Positions 15,243 to 23,621 of a DNA stretch of 64,000 nt are shown here, one piece after another. The DNA lies in assembly GCF_021390475.1 (NCBI RefSeq), contig NZ_JAJUWS010000027.1, positions 30,895 through 94,894 of the forward strand, given 5' to 3'. A program made the translations under genes and the position numbers. The notes under the pieces are model-generated. The model had not been told where the DNA came from, did no database searches, and was given only the letters and a program-made list of their open reading frames with translations. This stretch comes from Streptomyces sp. ST2-7A (GTDB lineage Bacteria > Actinomycetota > Actinomycetes > Streptomycetales > Streptomycetaceae). Position 1 is the stretch's first letter, and every line of letters starts with the position of its first letter.

Positions 15243-17483
15243 GTGACGGATGCCGGGCTGTCACCGCGGACCGCCGCGACAGCCCCCGACCGGGGGCTCG
15301 CCCGTCTCGCCCGGACGCTGGTGCGTCGTCGGGTCCCCGTCCTCCTGGTGGCCGTCCTGCTCTTCCCCCTCGCCGCGCTGTTCGGCGCGGGGGTGACGGG
15401 TGATCTGTCGAGCGGCGGCTACACGGCGGCCGACTCCGAGGCCGCCGAGGTGGAGGACCTGCTGGAGGAGCGTTTCGGCACCGGCTCCCCCCACATGGTG
15501 TTCCTGGTCGCCGGGGAGCGGTCGGCGGAGGAGCCCGGGCAGGCACGGGCCGGCACGGAACTGACCGAGCGGATCCGGGACCTGGACGGGGTGGCCCGCG
15601 CCGAGTCGTTCTGGACCGCGGGCGCCCCCTCCCTGCTCTCGGGGGACGGCAGATCCGCTCTGCTCCTGGTGCGCCTGTCCGGCGACGAGAACGAGACCAC
15701 CCGGCGCGCCGGGGAACTGACGGAGGAACTCTCGGGCGAGCAGGGCCCCTTCACGGTGACCGCCACCGGACGCGCGACGATCAACGCCGAGTTGGAGAAG
15801 AGGAGCGAGGAGGACCTGATCAGGGCCGAACTCATCGGCGCCCCGCTCACCCTGGTCATCCTCCTGATCGCCTTCGGTTCCCTGGTCGCCGGTGTGCTGC
15901 CGCTGGTGGTGGGGGCCGTCTCGGTGGTCTGCACGCTGGCAGTGCTGCGGCTGCTGGCCACGGTCACCGAGGTCTCGCTCTTCACGATGAACATCACCAC
16001 CGCGCTCGGCTTCGGCCTCGCCGTCGACTACAGCCTGTTCATCGTGACCCGCTACCGCGAGGAGTTGGCGCGGGGGCACGATGTCGGCGGCGCCATCTCC
16101 CGAAGCCTGCGCACGGCGGGCCGCACCGTGCTGTTCTCCGCGCTCACGGTGGCGCTCTCCCTGTCCGCGCTGTTGGTCTTCCCGATGATGTTCCTGCGGT
16201 CACTCGCGTATGCCGGTATCGCGGTGGTGACGTTGGCCGCCCTCGCGTCGCTCGTGCTGCTGCCGCCCCTGCTCGCCGTCATCGGACCCCGGATCGACCG
16301 TTTGGACGTCTTCGCCCGGCTGCGTCGTGGTCGGGTGGACCCGGTCGGCCGGGAGGGGGGAGCCTGGTACCGGTTGGCGAACGGGGTGATGCGGCGTCCG
16401 GTGGCGGCCGGGGGCGCCGTGGCCCTCCTGTTGATCACCCTCGCGCTGCCCTTCACACACGCCCGGTTCGGGCTCACCGATGACCGGATCCTCCCGTCCG
16501 GGTCGCCCGCCCGGGTCGCGGCGGAGACCATCCGCACCGACTTCGAGGGCACCGGCACCACCCCGGTGACGGTGGTGCTGCCGGACCTCCCCCATTCGGG
16601 GAGCGAGGCGGAACTGGCTTCCTACACGGAGGAGCTGTCGCTGATCGAGGGCACCGTGCGGGTGGACGGTCCGCTGGGCGGCTGGGTCGGGGGACGGCAG
16701 GTCTCCGGGCCCGGTCCCGGGGCCGGGGGGTTCGTCGACGCCCGGGGTGTCCGGCTGGAGGTGGTCTCCGACACCGACCCCAACTCCGCGGACGGGGAAC
16801 GGCACCTGCGGGACGTTCGCGCGGTCCCGGCGCCCGCCGAGGCACTGGTCGGAGGTGAGGCCGCGTCCCTGGTCGACACCCGGCAGGCGTTGGTGGAACG
16901 CCTGCCGCACGCGGCCGTGATCATCGTCCTGAGCATGTTCGTCCTGCTCTTCCTGTTCACCGGGAGCGTGGTGGTGCCGGTGCAGGCCCTGGTGCTCAAC
17001 ACGCTCAGTCTCACCGCCTCCTTCGGGGCGATGGTGTTCGTCTTCCAGGACGGCCATCTCAAGTGGCTGGTGGGCGACTTCGTCCACACCGGCCAACTGG
17101 AGGTGACGGTGCCGGTGTTGATGTTCTGCGTGGCCTTCGGTCTCTCCATGGACTACACCGTCTTCCTGCTCTCCCGGATCAGGGAGGAGTACCTGGAGAG
17201 CGGGGACACCACCCGGGCCGTCGTCTTCGGCATCGAGCGCACGGGCCGACTGATCACGGCCGCCGCCCTGATCGTGGCCACGGTCCTGGGCGCCCTGGCG
17301 ACATCGGGGGTGAGCCTGCTCAAACTACTGGGCGTCGGGTTGGCCCTGGCCGTGCTGGTGGACGCGACGCTGGTGCGCGGAATCCTCGTACCGGCGGTCA
17401 TGAAGGTGTGCGGCCGGGCGAACTGGTGGGCCCCCGCGCCGTTGCGCCGGCTGCACGACAGGGTCGGCCTGCGGGACGGCTGA
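15243..17483 (+). CDS. MMPL-family RND transporter
   Basis: A 746-residue membrane protein of the MMPL branch of RND exporters. The layout is one membrane helix (VPVLLVAVLLFPLAALFGAG), an extracellular domain, five helices with the proton-relay-type motif GLAVDYSLFIVTRYREE, a loop, then the second repeat with GLSMDYTVFLLSRIREEY and a final hydrophobic block ending DATLVRGILVPAVMKVCG. Members export lipids, polyketides or drugs; nothing here shows the cargo. I chose the GTG at 15243 because AAGGAG lies nine bases before it; earlier in-frame starts would add an Arg/Pro-rich tail of low plausibility. It lies downstream of the TetR gene in the same direction. Confidence 0.93.
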   Translation: MTDAGLSPRTAATAPDRGLARLARTLVRRRVPVLLVAVLLFPLAALFGAGVTGDLSSGGYTAADSEAAEVEDLLEERFGTGSPHMVFLVAGERSAEEPGQARAGTELTERIRDLDGVARAESFWTAGAPSLLSGDGRSALLLVRLSGDENETTRRAGELTEELSGEQGPFTVTATGRATINAELEKRSEEDLIRAELIGAPLTLVILLIAFGSLVAGVLPLVVGAVSVVCTLAVLRLLATVTEVSLFTMNITTALGFGLAVDYSLFIVTRYREELARGHDVGGAISRSLRTAGRTVLFSALTVALSLSALLVFPMMFLRSLAYAGIAVVTLAALASLVLLPPLLAVIGPRIDRLDVFARLRRGRVDPVGREGGAWYRLANGVMRRPVAAGGAVALLLITLALPFTHARFGLTDDRILPSGSPARVAAETIRTDFEGTGTTPVTVVLPDLPHSGSEAELASYTEELSLIEGTVRVDGPLGGWVGGRQVSGPGPGAGGFVDARGVRLEVVSDTDPNSADGERHLRDVRAVPAPAEALVGGEAASLVDTRQALVERLPHAAVIIVLSMFVLLFLFTGSVVVPVQALVLNTLSLTASFGAMVFVFQDGHLKWLVGDFVHTGQLEVTVPVLMFCVAFGLSMDYTVFLLSRIREEYLESGDTTRAVVFGIERTGRLITAAALIVATVLGALATSGVSLLKLLGVGLALAVLVDATLVRGILVPAVMKVCGRANWWAPAPLRRLHDRVGLRDG

Positions 17484-17601
17484 TCGACCCCTCCGCCGCC
17501 CGGGTGGCACCCACCCGGGCGGCGCGAACCGTTCCCGACGGCCCCGGGGGACGTGGGCTCGGACCTCTCCGGATCCGCCGGAAAACCGGCACACTGGGAG
17601 G

Positions 17602-17991
17602 ATGCGGACTTCACCTGTGCTCGTCTTCGATGGGGATTGCGGCTTCTGCGGCACCTCGGCGGCGTTCGCCGAGCGTCGCGTGCGGCCCCGCTGCGAGATC
17701 GTGCCGCGTCGGTTCGCGGACCTGCGGGCGCTGGGGGTGACGCCGGAGCGTGCCGAGTACGAGGTGCTGTGGGTGACGCCGTCCGGGGCCGTGCACGGGG
17801 GTGCCGACGCGGTGGCGAGGGCGCTGCTGAGCGCGGGCCGGGGGTGGGCGGTGCCGGGCGCGGTGCTCACCCTGCCGCCCGTCCGGTGGGTGGCCCATCG
17901 GGTCTACCGGCTGATCGCGAACAACCGTCACCGCATGCCGGGCGGGACGGCGGCCTGCGCGCTGCCCCGCGCCGAGTCGCCGGGGCGGTGA
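17602..17991 (+). CDS. DUF393 thiol-disulfide oxidoreductase-like protein
   Basis: A 129-residue DUF393 (DCC-family) protein. It opens with VLVFDGDCGFCGTSAAF, carrying the DxxCxxC-type motif typical of the family, and ends with WVAHRVYRLIANNRHRMPGG, another family hallmark. A thioredoxin-like redox role is presumed from the CxxC motif but not proven. GGGAGG abuts the ATG at 17602, which is close for a ribosome-binding site; a GTG five codons later is an alternative start. It follows MMPL by 118 bases in the same direction. Confidence 0.9.
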   Translation: MRTSPVLVFDGDCGFCGTSAAFAERRVRPRCEIVPRRFADLRALGVTPERAEYEVLWVTPSGAVHGGADAVARALLSAGRGWAVPGAVLTLPPVRWVAHRVYRLIANNRHRMPGGTAACALPRAESPGR

Positions 17992-18124
17992 TCCCCGACC
18001 GTCGCCCGGGCGGTTCGGGATCGGATCGACGGTGTGTTCGTCGACGGGGGGTATCGGAGTGGGTTGGCGGGGGACGGTGACATCCTTCGGGCCGTGACCG
18101 GGGCGCGCGGCCCGGGTCGGCCCC

Positions 18125-19150
18125 TCAGGGGGTGACGGCTCCGGAGCCCACCGGCTCGGCGCCGGGGTCGGCCCCGCCGCCGGCGGTGAGGGCACGGTGG
18201 CGGAAGACCTGACGGTAGGTCTGCGGGGAGACCCCCGCGACGCGCCCGAAGTGGTGGCGGAGGTTGGCGGCCGTCCCGAAGCCGGTGCGGTGGGCGACGC
18301 CCTCCACCGGCTCGTCGGTGGTCTCCAGCAACTCCTGTGCCAGCCGAACGCGTTGTTGCAGCACCCACTGCAACGGGGTGGTGCCGAGCCGGTCGCGGAA
18401 GCGGCGGGCGAAGGTGCGCTCCCCCAGGTGGGCCCGGCGGGCGAGCAGGGCGACGGTCAGCGGTTCGTGGAGCCGGTCGAGCGCCCAGTGCAGCACCGGC
18501 GCCAGGTCGTCGCCGCGCGGCAGCGGCCGGGCCGGCGGGCGAACGTACTGGGCCTGGCCGCCCTCGCGGTGCGGCGGGACGACCATCCGGCGGGCCACCT
18601 CGTTGGCGACGGCCGCGCCGTGGTCCTTCCGCACCAGGTGCAGGCACAGGTCGATGGCGGAGGCGGTGCCGGCGGAGGTGAGGATGTCCCCGTCGTCGGT
18701 GTAGAGGACATCCGGGTCGACGTGGATGTCCGGGTAACGGTGGGCGAGGTCGGCGGCGTTCATCCAGTGCGTGGTGACCCGGCGCCCGGCCAGCAGTCCG
18801 GCCTCGGCCAGAACGTAGACACCGCTGCACACCGAGACGACGCGCGCGCCCCGGGCATGGGCGCGGCGCACGGCGTCGACCAGTCCGGGAGGGGGCGCGA
18901 GCTGCGAGGGGCGGGCGCAGGCGGCGACCAGGACGGTGTCGGCTGCGACGAGGTCCTCGAGCCCGTGGGGGGTCTCCAGGCGCATTCGGGCGGAGTTGCG
19001 TAGTTCGCCGGGTTCGGCGGCGCACAGGCGCAGGTCGTACCAGGGGTCGACGATGTCGCGGCGGTCGACACCGAAGACCTCACAGGGGATGGCGAGTTCG
19101 AAGGTGGGGGCGCCCCGGGTGACGGCGACCGCCACGACGTGTCCGGTCAT
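18125..19150 (-). CDS. GlxA-family AraC-type regulator (DJ-1/PfpI + HTH)
   Basis: A 341-residue two-domain regulator. The N-terminal 190 residues are a DJ-1/PfpI-like class I amidotransferase fold (FELAIPCEVFGVDRRDIVDP; ARVVSVCSGVYVLAEAGLL with a nucleophile-elbow cysteine; TTHWMNAADLAHRYPDIHVD; TSAGTASAIDLCLHLV). The C-terminal domain is a double AraC HTH (TVALLARRAHLGERTFARRF; GVAHRTGFGTAANLRHHFGR). The amidase-like domain probably senses a ligand and is not known to be catalytic in this family. It is divergent from the APC permease gene 71 bases away and may control it. The ATG at 19150 gives MTGHVVAVAVTRG. Confidence 0.94.
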   Translation of the reverse strand: MTGHVVAVAVTRGAPTFELAIPCEVFGVDRRDIVDPWYDLRLCAAEPGELRNSARMRLETPHGLEDLVAADTVLVAACARPSQLAPPPGLVDAVRRAHARGARVVSVCSGVYVLAEAGLLAGRRVTTHWMNAADLAHRYPDIHVDPDVLYTDDGDILTSAGTASAIDLCLHLVRKDHGAAVANEVARRMVVPPHREGGQAQYVRPPARPLPRGDDLAPVLHWALDRLHEPLTVALLARRAHLGERTFARRFRDRLGTTPLQWVLQQRVRLAQELLETTDEPVEGVAHRTGFGTAANLRHHFGRVAGVSPQTYRQVFRHRALTAGGGADPGAEPVGSGAVTP

Positions 19151-19221
19151 GGCGGGAATTTAGCGCACGATGGCATTTCCGACGATGGGCGGGGCGCGGG
19201 AAAGCGGCGAGGCTGAGCCGC

Positions 19222-20559
19222 ATGACTCCACGCACTTCCGAAGGGCGCTCCGGCGGCCTGACCGCCGCGCAGGGCACCGCCATGTACGTCGGGGCGGTCC
19301 TGGGCACGGGCGTGATCGCCCTCCCGGCGCTGGCCGCCGAGGTGGCGGGGCCGGCCTCGCTGGTGGCCTGGCTCGCGCTCATCGTGATCTCGGTCCCGCT
19401 CGCCGCGACCTTCGCCGCGCTCGGCGCCCGGTACCCGGACGCGGGCGGGGTGTCCACGTACGCGCGGCTGGCGTTCGGGAAGCGCGCGGCGACGGTGGTG
19501 GGGTGGTGCTTCTTCCTGGCCGTGCCGCCGGGGGCGGCAGCGGCGGCGCTGTTCGGCGGGGCGTACGTCGCCTCGGCGTTCGGCGGCGGGCGGACGACGG
19601 TGGCGGTGACGGCGGTGGGTCTGATGGTGGCGGTGACGCTCGCCAACACCGCCGGGGTCCGGGTCTCGGGGCGGTTGCAGTTCGTGCTGGCGGGCCTGCT
19701 GGCGGTGCTGCTGCTGGTCTCCGTGGCGCTGGCGCTGCCGCACGCCCGGGCGGGGAACCTGGAGCCGTTCGCCCCGCACGGCTGGGCGGCGATCGGCCCG
19801 GCGGCGGCGCTGCTGGTGTGGTGCATCGCGGGGTGGGAGGCGATCACGCACCTGGCCGGGGAGTTCCGACGGCCGGAGCGGGACCTGCCCCGGTCGGCGG
19901 GGGCGGCCGTGGTGGTGGTCGGGGTGCTGTACCTGTCGGTGGCGTTCGCGGTGGTCGCGGTGCTGGGCGCGGCGGCGGGCGGTTCGGAGGCGCCGCTGGC
20001 CGACCTGATGGCGCTGGGCATGGGGGACGGTGCCCGGTGGTTCGCCGCGGCGGCGGCGCTGATGCTGACGGCGGGCGCCATGAACGTGTACTACGCGGGG
20101 GCGGCGAAGCTGGGCGCGGCGATGGGTCGGGACGGTTCGCTGCCCCGGGTGCTGGCGCGCGGCAGCGTCTCGGGCGAGGTGCCGCGGCGCGGTCTGGTCG
20201 CGGTGGCGGTTCCGGCCCTGGCGGCGCTGCTGACGGTGGTGGCGTTGGACGTCGGGGCCCGGCCGCTGGTGCTGCTGGCCACGGGGTCCTTCGTCACGGT
20301 GTACGCGATCGGGGTGGCGGCGGCGATCCGGCTGCTGCCGCGCGGGAGCCGGGGGCGGATGGCGGCGCTGGTCTCGCTGGGCGCGGTGCTGCTGCTGTTG
20401 GTGATGTCGGGTCCGTACCTGCTGTGGCCGCTGGTGGTGACCGGTGCGGCACTGCTGTACCTGCGGCTTTCGGGCGGGCGGCGGAGGGGCGACGCGGTGG
20501 GTGGGGAGGGGCGGCTCGTCGGGGTGCCGGAAGCCACGGAAGTGCGGGGGCCGGGGTGA
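19222..20559 (+). CDS. APC-family amino acid permease
   Basis: A 445-residue membrane protein of the amino acid-polyamine-organocation family, with about twelve hydrophobic segments from GTAMYVGAVLGTGVIALPAL to YLLWPLVVTGAALLYLRL. The first segment has the GTGVIALP motif used for substrate binding in APC transporters, and IAGWEAITHLAGEFRRPERD is the conserved region after helix 6. The substrate cannot be told from sequence. It is divergent from the GlxA-type regulator. The ATG at 19222 has only a weak GGCGAGG upstream. Confidence 0.9.
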   Translation: MTPRTSEGRSGGLTAAQGTAMYVGAVLGTGVIALPALAAEVAGPASLVAWLALIVISVPLAATFAALGARYPDAGGVSTYARLAFGKRAATVVGWCFFLAVPPGAAAAALFGGAYVASAFGGGRTTVAVTAVGLMVAVTLANTAGVRVSGRLQFVLAGLLAVLLLVSVALALPHARAGNLEPFAPHGWAAIGPAAALLVWCIAGWEAITHLAGEFRRPERDLPRSAGAAVVVVGVLYLSVAFAVVAVLGAAAGGSEAPLADLMALGMGDGARWFAAAAALMLTAGAMNVYYAGAAKLGAAMGRDGSLPRVLARGSVSGEVPRRGLVAVAVPALAALLTVVALDVGARPLVLLATGSFVTVYAIGVAAAIRLLPRGSRGRMAALVSLGAVLLLLVMSGPYLLWPLVVTGAALLYLRLSGGRRRGDAVGGEGRLVGVPEATEVRGPG

Positions 20560-21209
20560 GGCGGGTCCGGGGGCGGAGGTGATCCGCCGTCCCTGTCCGT
20601 CGGGGCCGCCGGAGGAGAGGCGCGACGCCCCACGGTCCGCTCTGCTCCGTCCCCGGGGGTACCACGTCCGTGCCGCTCGGGAAGAGGCTGCCCGAAGACC
20701 GAAGACGGGGCCGTCCGTGAAGCCGGGGGCGTACCCGTGGGCCCTTCCCTCTCGGAACGAACGCCCCCGCGCTCCCGGTGGTCCCCGTCGTCGGGTCGAT
20801 GCCGCGCCGGCGGCGGCGGGCCTGCCCGTGGCGGGGTCACCCGTCGCTTCGCGGAGCGGGGCGCGTGGCGCCCCCGGAAACGGACCCCGACAACCGGTGG
20901 AGGCGCTCCCTCTCATCGGTCCGATGGCACTCGGGGGTGCCGGGCGGCGGTGCCCCTCCCCACGTGGGCCGGGGCACCGCTGCGTCGATGTCCGTCGGGT
21001 CGTGCCGTGATCCCGAGCCTCTGCGCGGCGTGGTGAATCCATCCGCGGCTCGGTGGGAAATCGGACCCGGGAAATCCTCGGAACTCCCCTCCCCCTTTAT
21101 CACTCCGAAGGGTCTCCCGGGTCCACTCGGAATCTCTCAACCCGATTCCGGAGGCCGGGGTCGTCGCAGGTCGGACGATGACCCCGGTCCGGGCCCGGAA
21201 AAAGCGATC
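20560..21209. other. 650-base region without a gene
   Basis: Between the APC permease and the small secreted protein, both of whose 3' ends face it. Open frames exist on both strands but none has a plausible start, domain or ribosome-binding site. A hairpin near 21155-21187 is annotated as a possible terminator. Confidence 0.5.
21155..21187 (-). terminator. possible terminator of the secreted-protein gene
   Basis: CCGGGGTC (21155-21162) pairs with GACCCCGG (21180-21187), with a further GTC/GAC pairing inside the loop. It lies 23 bases past the stop of the minus-strand gene. No T-tract follows. Confidence 0.4.
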
Positions 21210-21650
21210 TCACCACCAGGCGGTCGCGTTGCTCGAGTTGCACGTCCCGCTCAAACTCGTCACGTAGCACGCCCGGAAGGCCCGGGCCGAACTCGAGCTG
21301 GTCAAATACCCCGAGGTGTAGTTGCGACTGGACGCGCGGCGGGTCTCGGCCAGGTCCCACACCCGGTCGCCGTTCAGGTCGATCTCGAAGCGGATGTAGT
21401 CCGAGGACCCGTAGTTCAGGATCCGGCCCCAGCCGTACTGGGAGCCGCCGCACCGTCCGTACCGGACCTGAACGGTGCGGTTGCTGACATCGCGCTGCAC
21501 CGCGGTGGCAGTGGATGTGCAGCTGTTCGGGTCATCCCACCAGGTCTGCGCGCTCGCGGGCGCGGCGGTGAGCAGGGTGGTGGCCACGGCCGCGGCCACC
21601 GTACCCGCGACCATCGTCTTCCTTCCGATTTTTCCACGACGCCTGAACAT
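21210..21650 (-). CDS. small secreted protein (hypothetical)
   Basis: A 146-residue protein I cannot name with certainty. Residues 1-35 are a signal peptide (MFRRRGKIGRKTMVAGTVAA, then a hydrophobic run ending APASAQ). The mature part has four cysteines (NSCTST, GRCGG, FRACYV, GTCNSS) suited to two disulfides. The phrase TVQVRYGRCGGSQYGWGRIL recalls DUF2690-type secreted proteins, and IDLNGDRVWDLAETRRAS may form a short beta segment. The ATG at 21650 has GGGAGGG at good spacing; an upstream ATG at 21710 is less likely. It stands alone, with gene-free flanks of over 450 bases on both sides, suggesting its own promoter and terminator. Confidence 0.75.
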   Translation of the reverse strand: MFRRRGKIGRKTMVAGTVAAAVATTLLTAAPASAQTWWDDPNSCTSTATAVQRDVSNRTVQVRYGRCGGSQYGWGRILNYGSSDYIRFEIDLNGDRVWDLAETRRASSRNYTSGYLTSSSSARAFRACYVTSLSGTCNSSNATAWW

Positions 21651-22107
21651 CGTGCCCTCCCGTTTTTCGTGCTCTCGGATTCCCGCCGACGGCAGGAAAT
21701 CATGTGACACGAGAGGAACGCCACACGGAATTGATGAGCGAATCCCCCCGGATCACCGACCCGAATTCTTGCACCCGATCGGAGACGAGCGGATACCGCT
21801 TTCGGCCTCCTTCGGAGGAGACTTCGCGCGCGCCCTGGAAAACGCAGCGACACCTCACGGAACACGCGACACCGGCACCTCGGGAAAATGCACGAAATGC
21901 GCCGCTTTCACGGTGTCTCCATCGTCGATGCCACAGCCGACACATGATTCGTCGACACTTCCGTGACCGAAAGCGTTGGTCATGGCCGGGCGTTGTCGCG
22001 AGCTCCCCCGCCGCGCCGTGTCCGTCGCCTCGGCGCGTCGGGCCGGAATGGGCGATTCCCCTCGGAAACAGCCGCCGGGGCGCGGTCCCGGGGCGCCATC
22101 TGCGGTG
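21651..22107. other. secreted-protein promoter region
   Basis: No gene seen in these 457 bases. They hold the promoter of the minus-strand secreted protein and the 3' flank of the TauE gene. Base composition is less GC-rich than coding DNA, especially 21700-21960, but I could not identify specific sites. Confidence 0.5.
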
Positions 22108-22989
22108 TCAGGTGCCGGGGGCGAGGCGCCGCAGGGGGCAGCGGGGGACGAAGCCGTAGCACAGGCCGGCACCGGTACCGAGTGAGAGGATCGCGACGGC
22201 CAGCGGGATCCGGAGGTCGGCCGGGGCCTGCTGCAGCAGGGTGAAGGTGCCCAGTGCCAGGACGAACCAGGCGAAGGCCCGGGAGAGACCGGCGGCCGGG
22301 ACGCGGCCGGCCAGTCGCGCTCCGGCCAGGCTGCCGACGACGGCGGAGGCCGTGACGGCGCCGGCGAGCGCCCGGTCGATGGGGACGGCGGTCAGGTATC
22401 CGGCGAACCCGGCGGCCGACTTCATCGCGATGACCAGCAGTGAGGTGCCCACCGCGACCGGCATCGGCAGTCCGCCCAGCAGGGCCAGGGCGGGCACGAC
22501 GAGGAAGCCGCCGCCGGCGCCGACCAGGCCGGTGACCAGGCCGACGACCGAGCCGTCCAGCAGCACCCGGCCCGCCGGAAGCCGCTCGGCGCCGTGCGCG
22601 CCCTCCCCAACGTCGGAGGCGCCCGGGCGGCGGCCCCGGAGCATGGCCCCGGCGGTGACGATCATCATGATCGCGAAGGCGACCAGCAGGGCGGCCTCGG
22701 GGACGTGGCCGCCGAGAAGACCGCCGGCCCAGGCGCCGGCCATCCCCGCCGCTCCGAAGAGGGCTCCGGTGCGCCAGCGGACCCGGCCGCCGCGGGCGTG
22801 TCCGATCACGCCCACGGCGGCGGTGACGCCGACGACGAACAGGGAGGTGGCGATCGCCTCCTTGGCGTCCATCCCCGCCACGTACACCAGCAGCGGCACG
22901 GTCAGGATGGTGCCGCCTCCCCCGAGCAGGCCGAGGGAGACGCCGATCAGCAGCGCGAGGACGACGACCGTCACGAGTGTCGGCGTCAT
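22108..22989 (-). CDS. TauE/SafE-family sulfite/anion exporter
   Basis: A 293-residue membrane protein with about eight hydrophobic segments and the family start LIGVSLGLLGGGGTILTVPL, repeated in the second half as GLVTGLVGAGGGFLVVPAL, the internal duplication typical of TauE/SafE. Members move sulfite, thiosulfate or organosulfonates. Its place as the last gene of a persulfide-handling operon (MBL-rhodanese, rhodanese-DUF2892, this gene) suggests export of sulfite or another sulfur oxyanion made by the upstream enzymes. The start at 22989 lies five bases after the upstream gene ends. Confidence 0.93.
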   Translation of the reverse strand: MTPTLVTVVVLALLIGVSLGLLGGGGTILTVPLLVYVAGMDAKEAIATSLFVVGVTAAVGVIGHARGGRVRWRTGALFGAAGMAGAWAGGLLGGHVPEAALLVAFAIMMIVTAGAMLRGRRPGASDVGEGAHGAERLPAGRVLLDGSVVGLVTGLVGAGGGFLVVPALALLGGLPMPVAVGTSLLVIAMKSAAGFAGYLTAVPIDRALAGAVTASAVVGSLAGARLAGRVPAAGLSRAFAWFVLALGTFTLLQQAPADLRIPLAVAILSLGTGAGLCYGFVPRCPLRRLAPGT

Positions 22990-22994
22990 CCCGG

Positions 22995-23621
22995 TCACCC
23001 GTGGTCGTCGGTGAGCCGCGTGATCGCATCGCGCGGGTCGAAGGACGGCGTACGGTTCCACGGCATCCGGGAGAGCAGCACGCCCATGGCGCAGGTGTTG
23101 GTGATCGCGGCCACGGCCAGGCCGGCGCCGACGAACGCCGCCAGCAGTTGGGCGCCGGGGACGAAGAAGCCGACGACGACCCCGATCAGAACCAGGGAGC
23201 CGGCGACCAGGCGGACCTGCCGCTCGATGTCCCAGCGCTCACGCCCCCGGTTGACGGGCGCTCCGGTCCTCTCCCACGCGGTCACGCCACCGGAGAGCAC
23301 CGGCAGGCCGGGAAGACCGGCACCGGCCAGGGCTTCTCCGGCGCGGCCGGCACGCTGTCCGGAGCGACAGACCAGGACCACGTCGGGGTCCAGGTGGGTC
23401 GCCAGCTCCGCGCAGTGCTCGCGCAGGATGTCCAGGGGGACGTTGTGGGAGCCGGGTATGTGGGCGGCCTCGAACTCGGCGGGTGAACGGACGTCCAGCA
23501 GGCGTGGCGGGTTGGCCGAGTCGAGCCGGGCGCGCAGCTCCCCGGCGTCCAGGGCGTGCGGGCCGGCGATGCCGTCGGCGGGGGTGGTGGTGCGGTCGGC
23601 ACGGTGGGCGGGGACGGTCAC
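22995..23621 (-). CDS. rhodanese-DUF2892 membrane protein
   Basis: A 208-residue fusion. The N-terminal rhodanese domain (about 20-125) runs from LLDVRSPAEFEAAHIPGSHN to VVLVCRSGQRAGRAGEAL, with the catalytic cysteine in VCRSGQR. The C-terminal part is a DUF2892 two-helix membrane hairpin (VAGSLVLIGVVVGFFVPGAQ; AAFVGAGLAVAAITNTCAMG). It likely carries sulfane sulfur at the membrane and passes persulfide between enzymes. The GTG start overlaps the MBL gene stop (GTGA, 23618-23621), so translation is coupled. Confidence 0.92.
   Translation of the reverse strand: MTVPAHRADRTTTPADGIAGPHALDAGELRARLDSANPPRLLDVRSPAEFEAAHIPGSHNVPLDILREHCAELATHLDPDVVLVCRSGQRAGRAGEALAGAGLPGLPVLSGGVTAWERTGAPVNRGRERWDIERQVRLVAGSLVLIGVVVGFFVPGAQLLAAFVGAGLAVAAITNTCAMGVLLSRMPWNRTPSFDPRDAITRLTDDHG

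Noticed and set aside
20444..21010. Open frames in the gap after the APC permease
   Set aside because: No start with a ribosome-binding site, and no protein-like composition.
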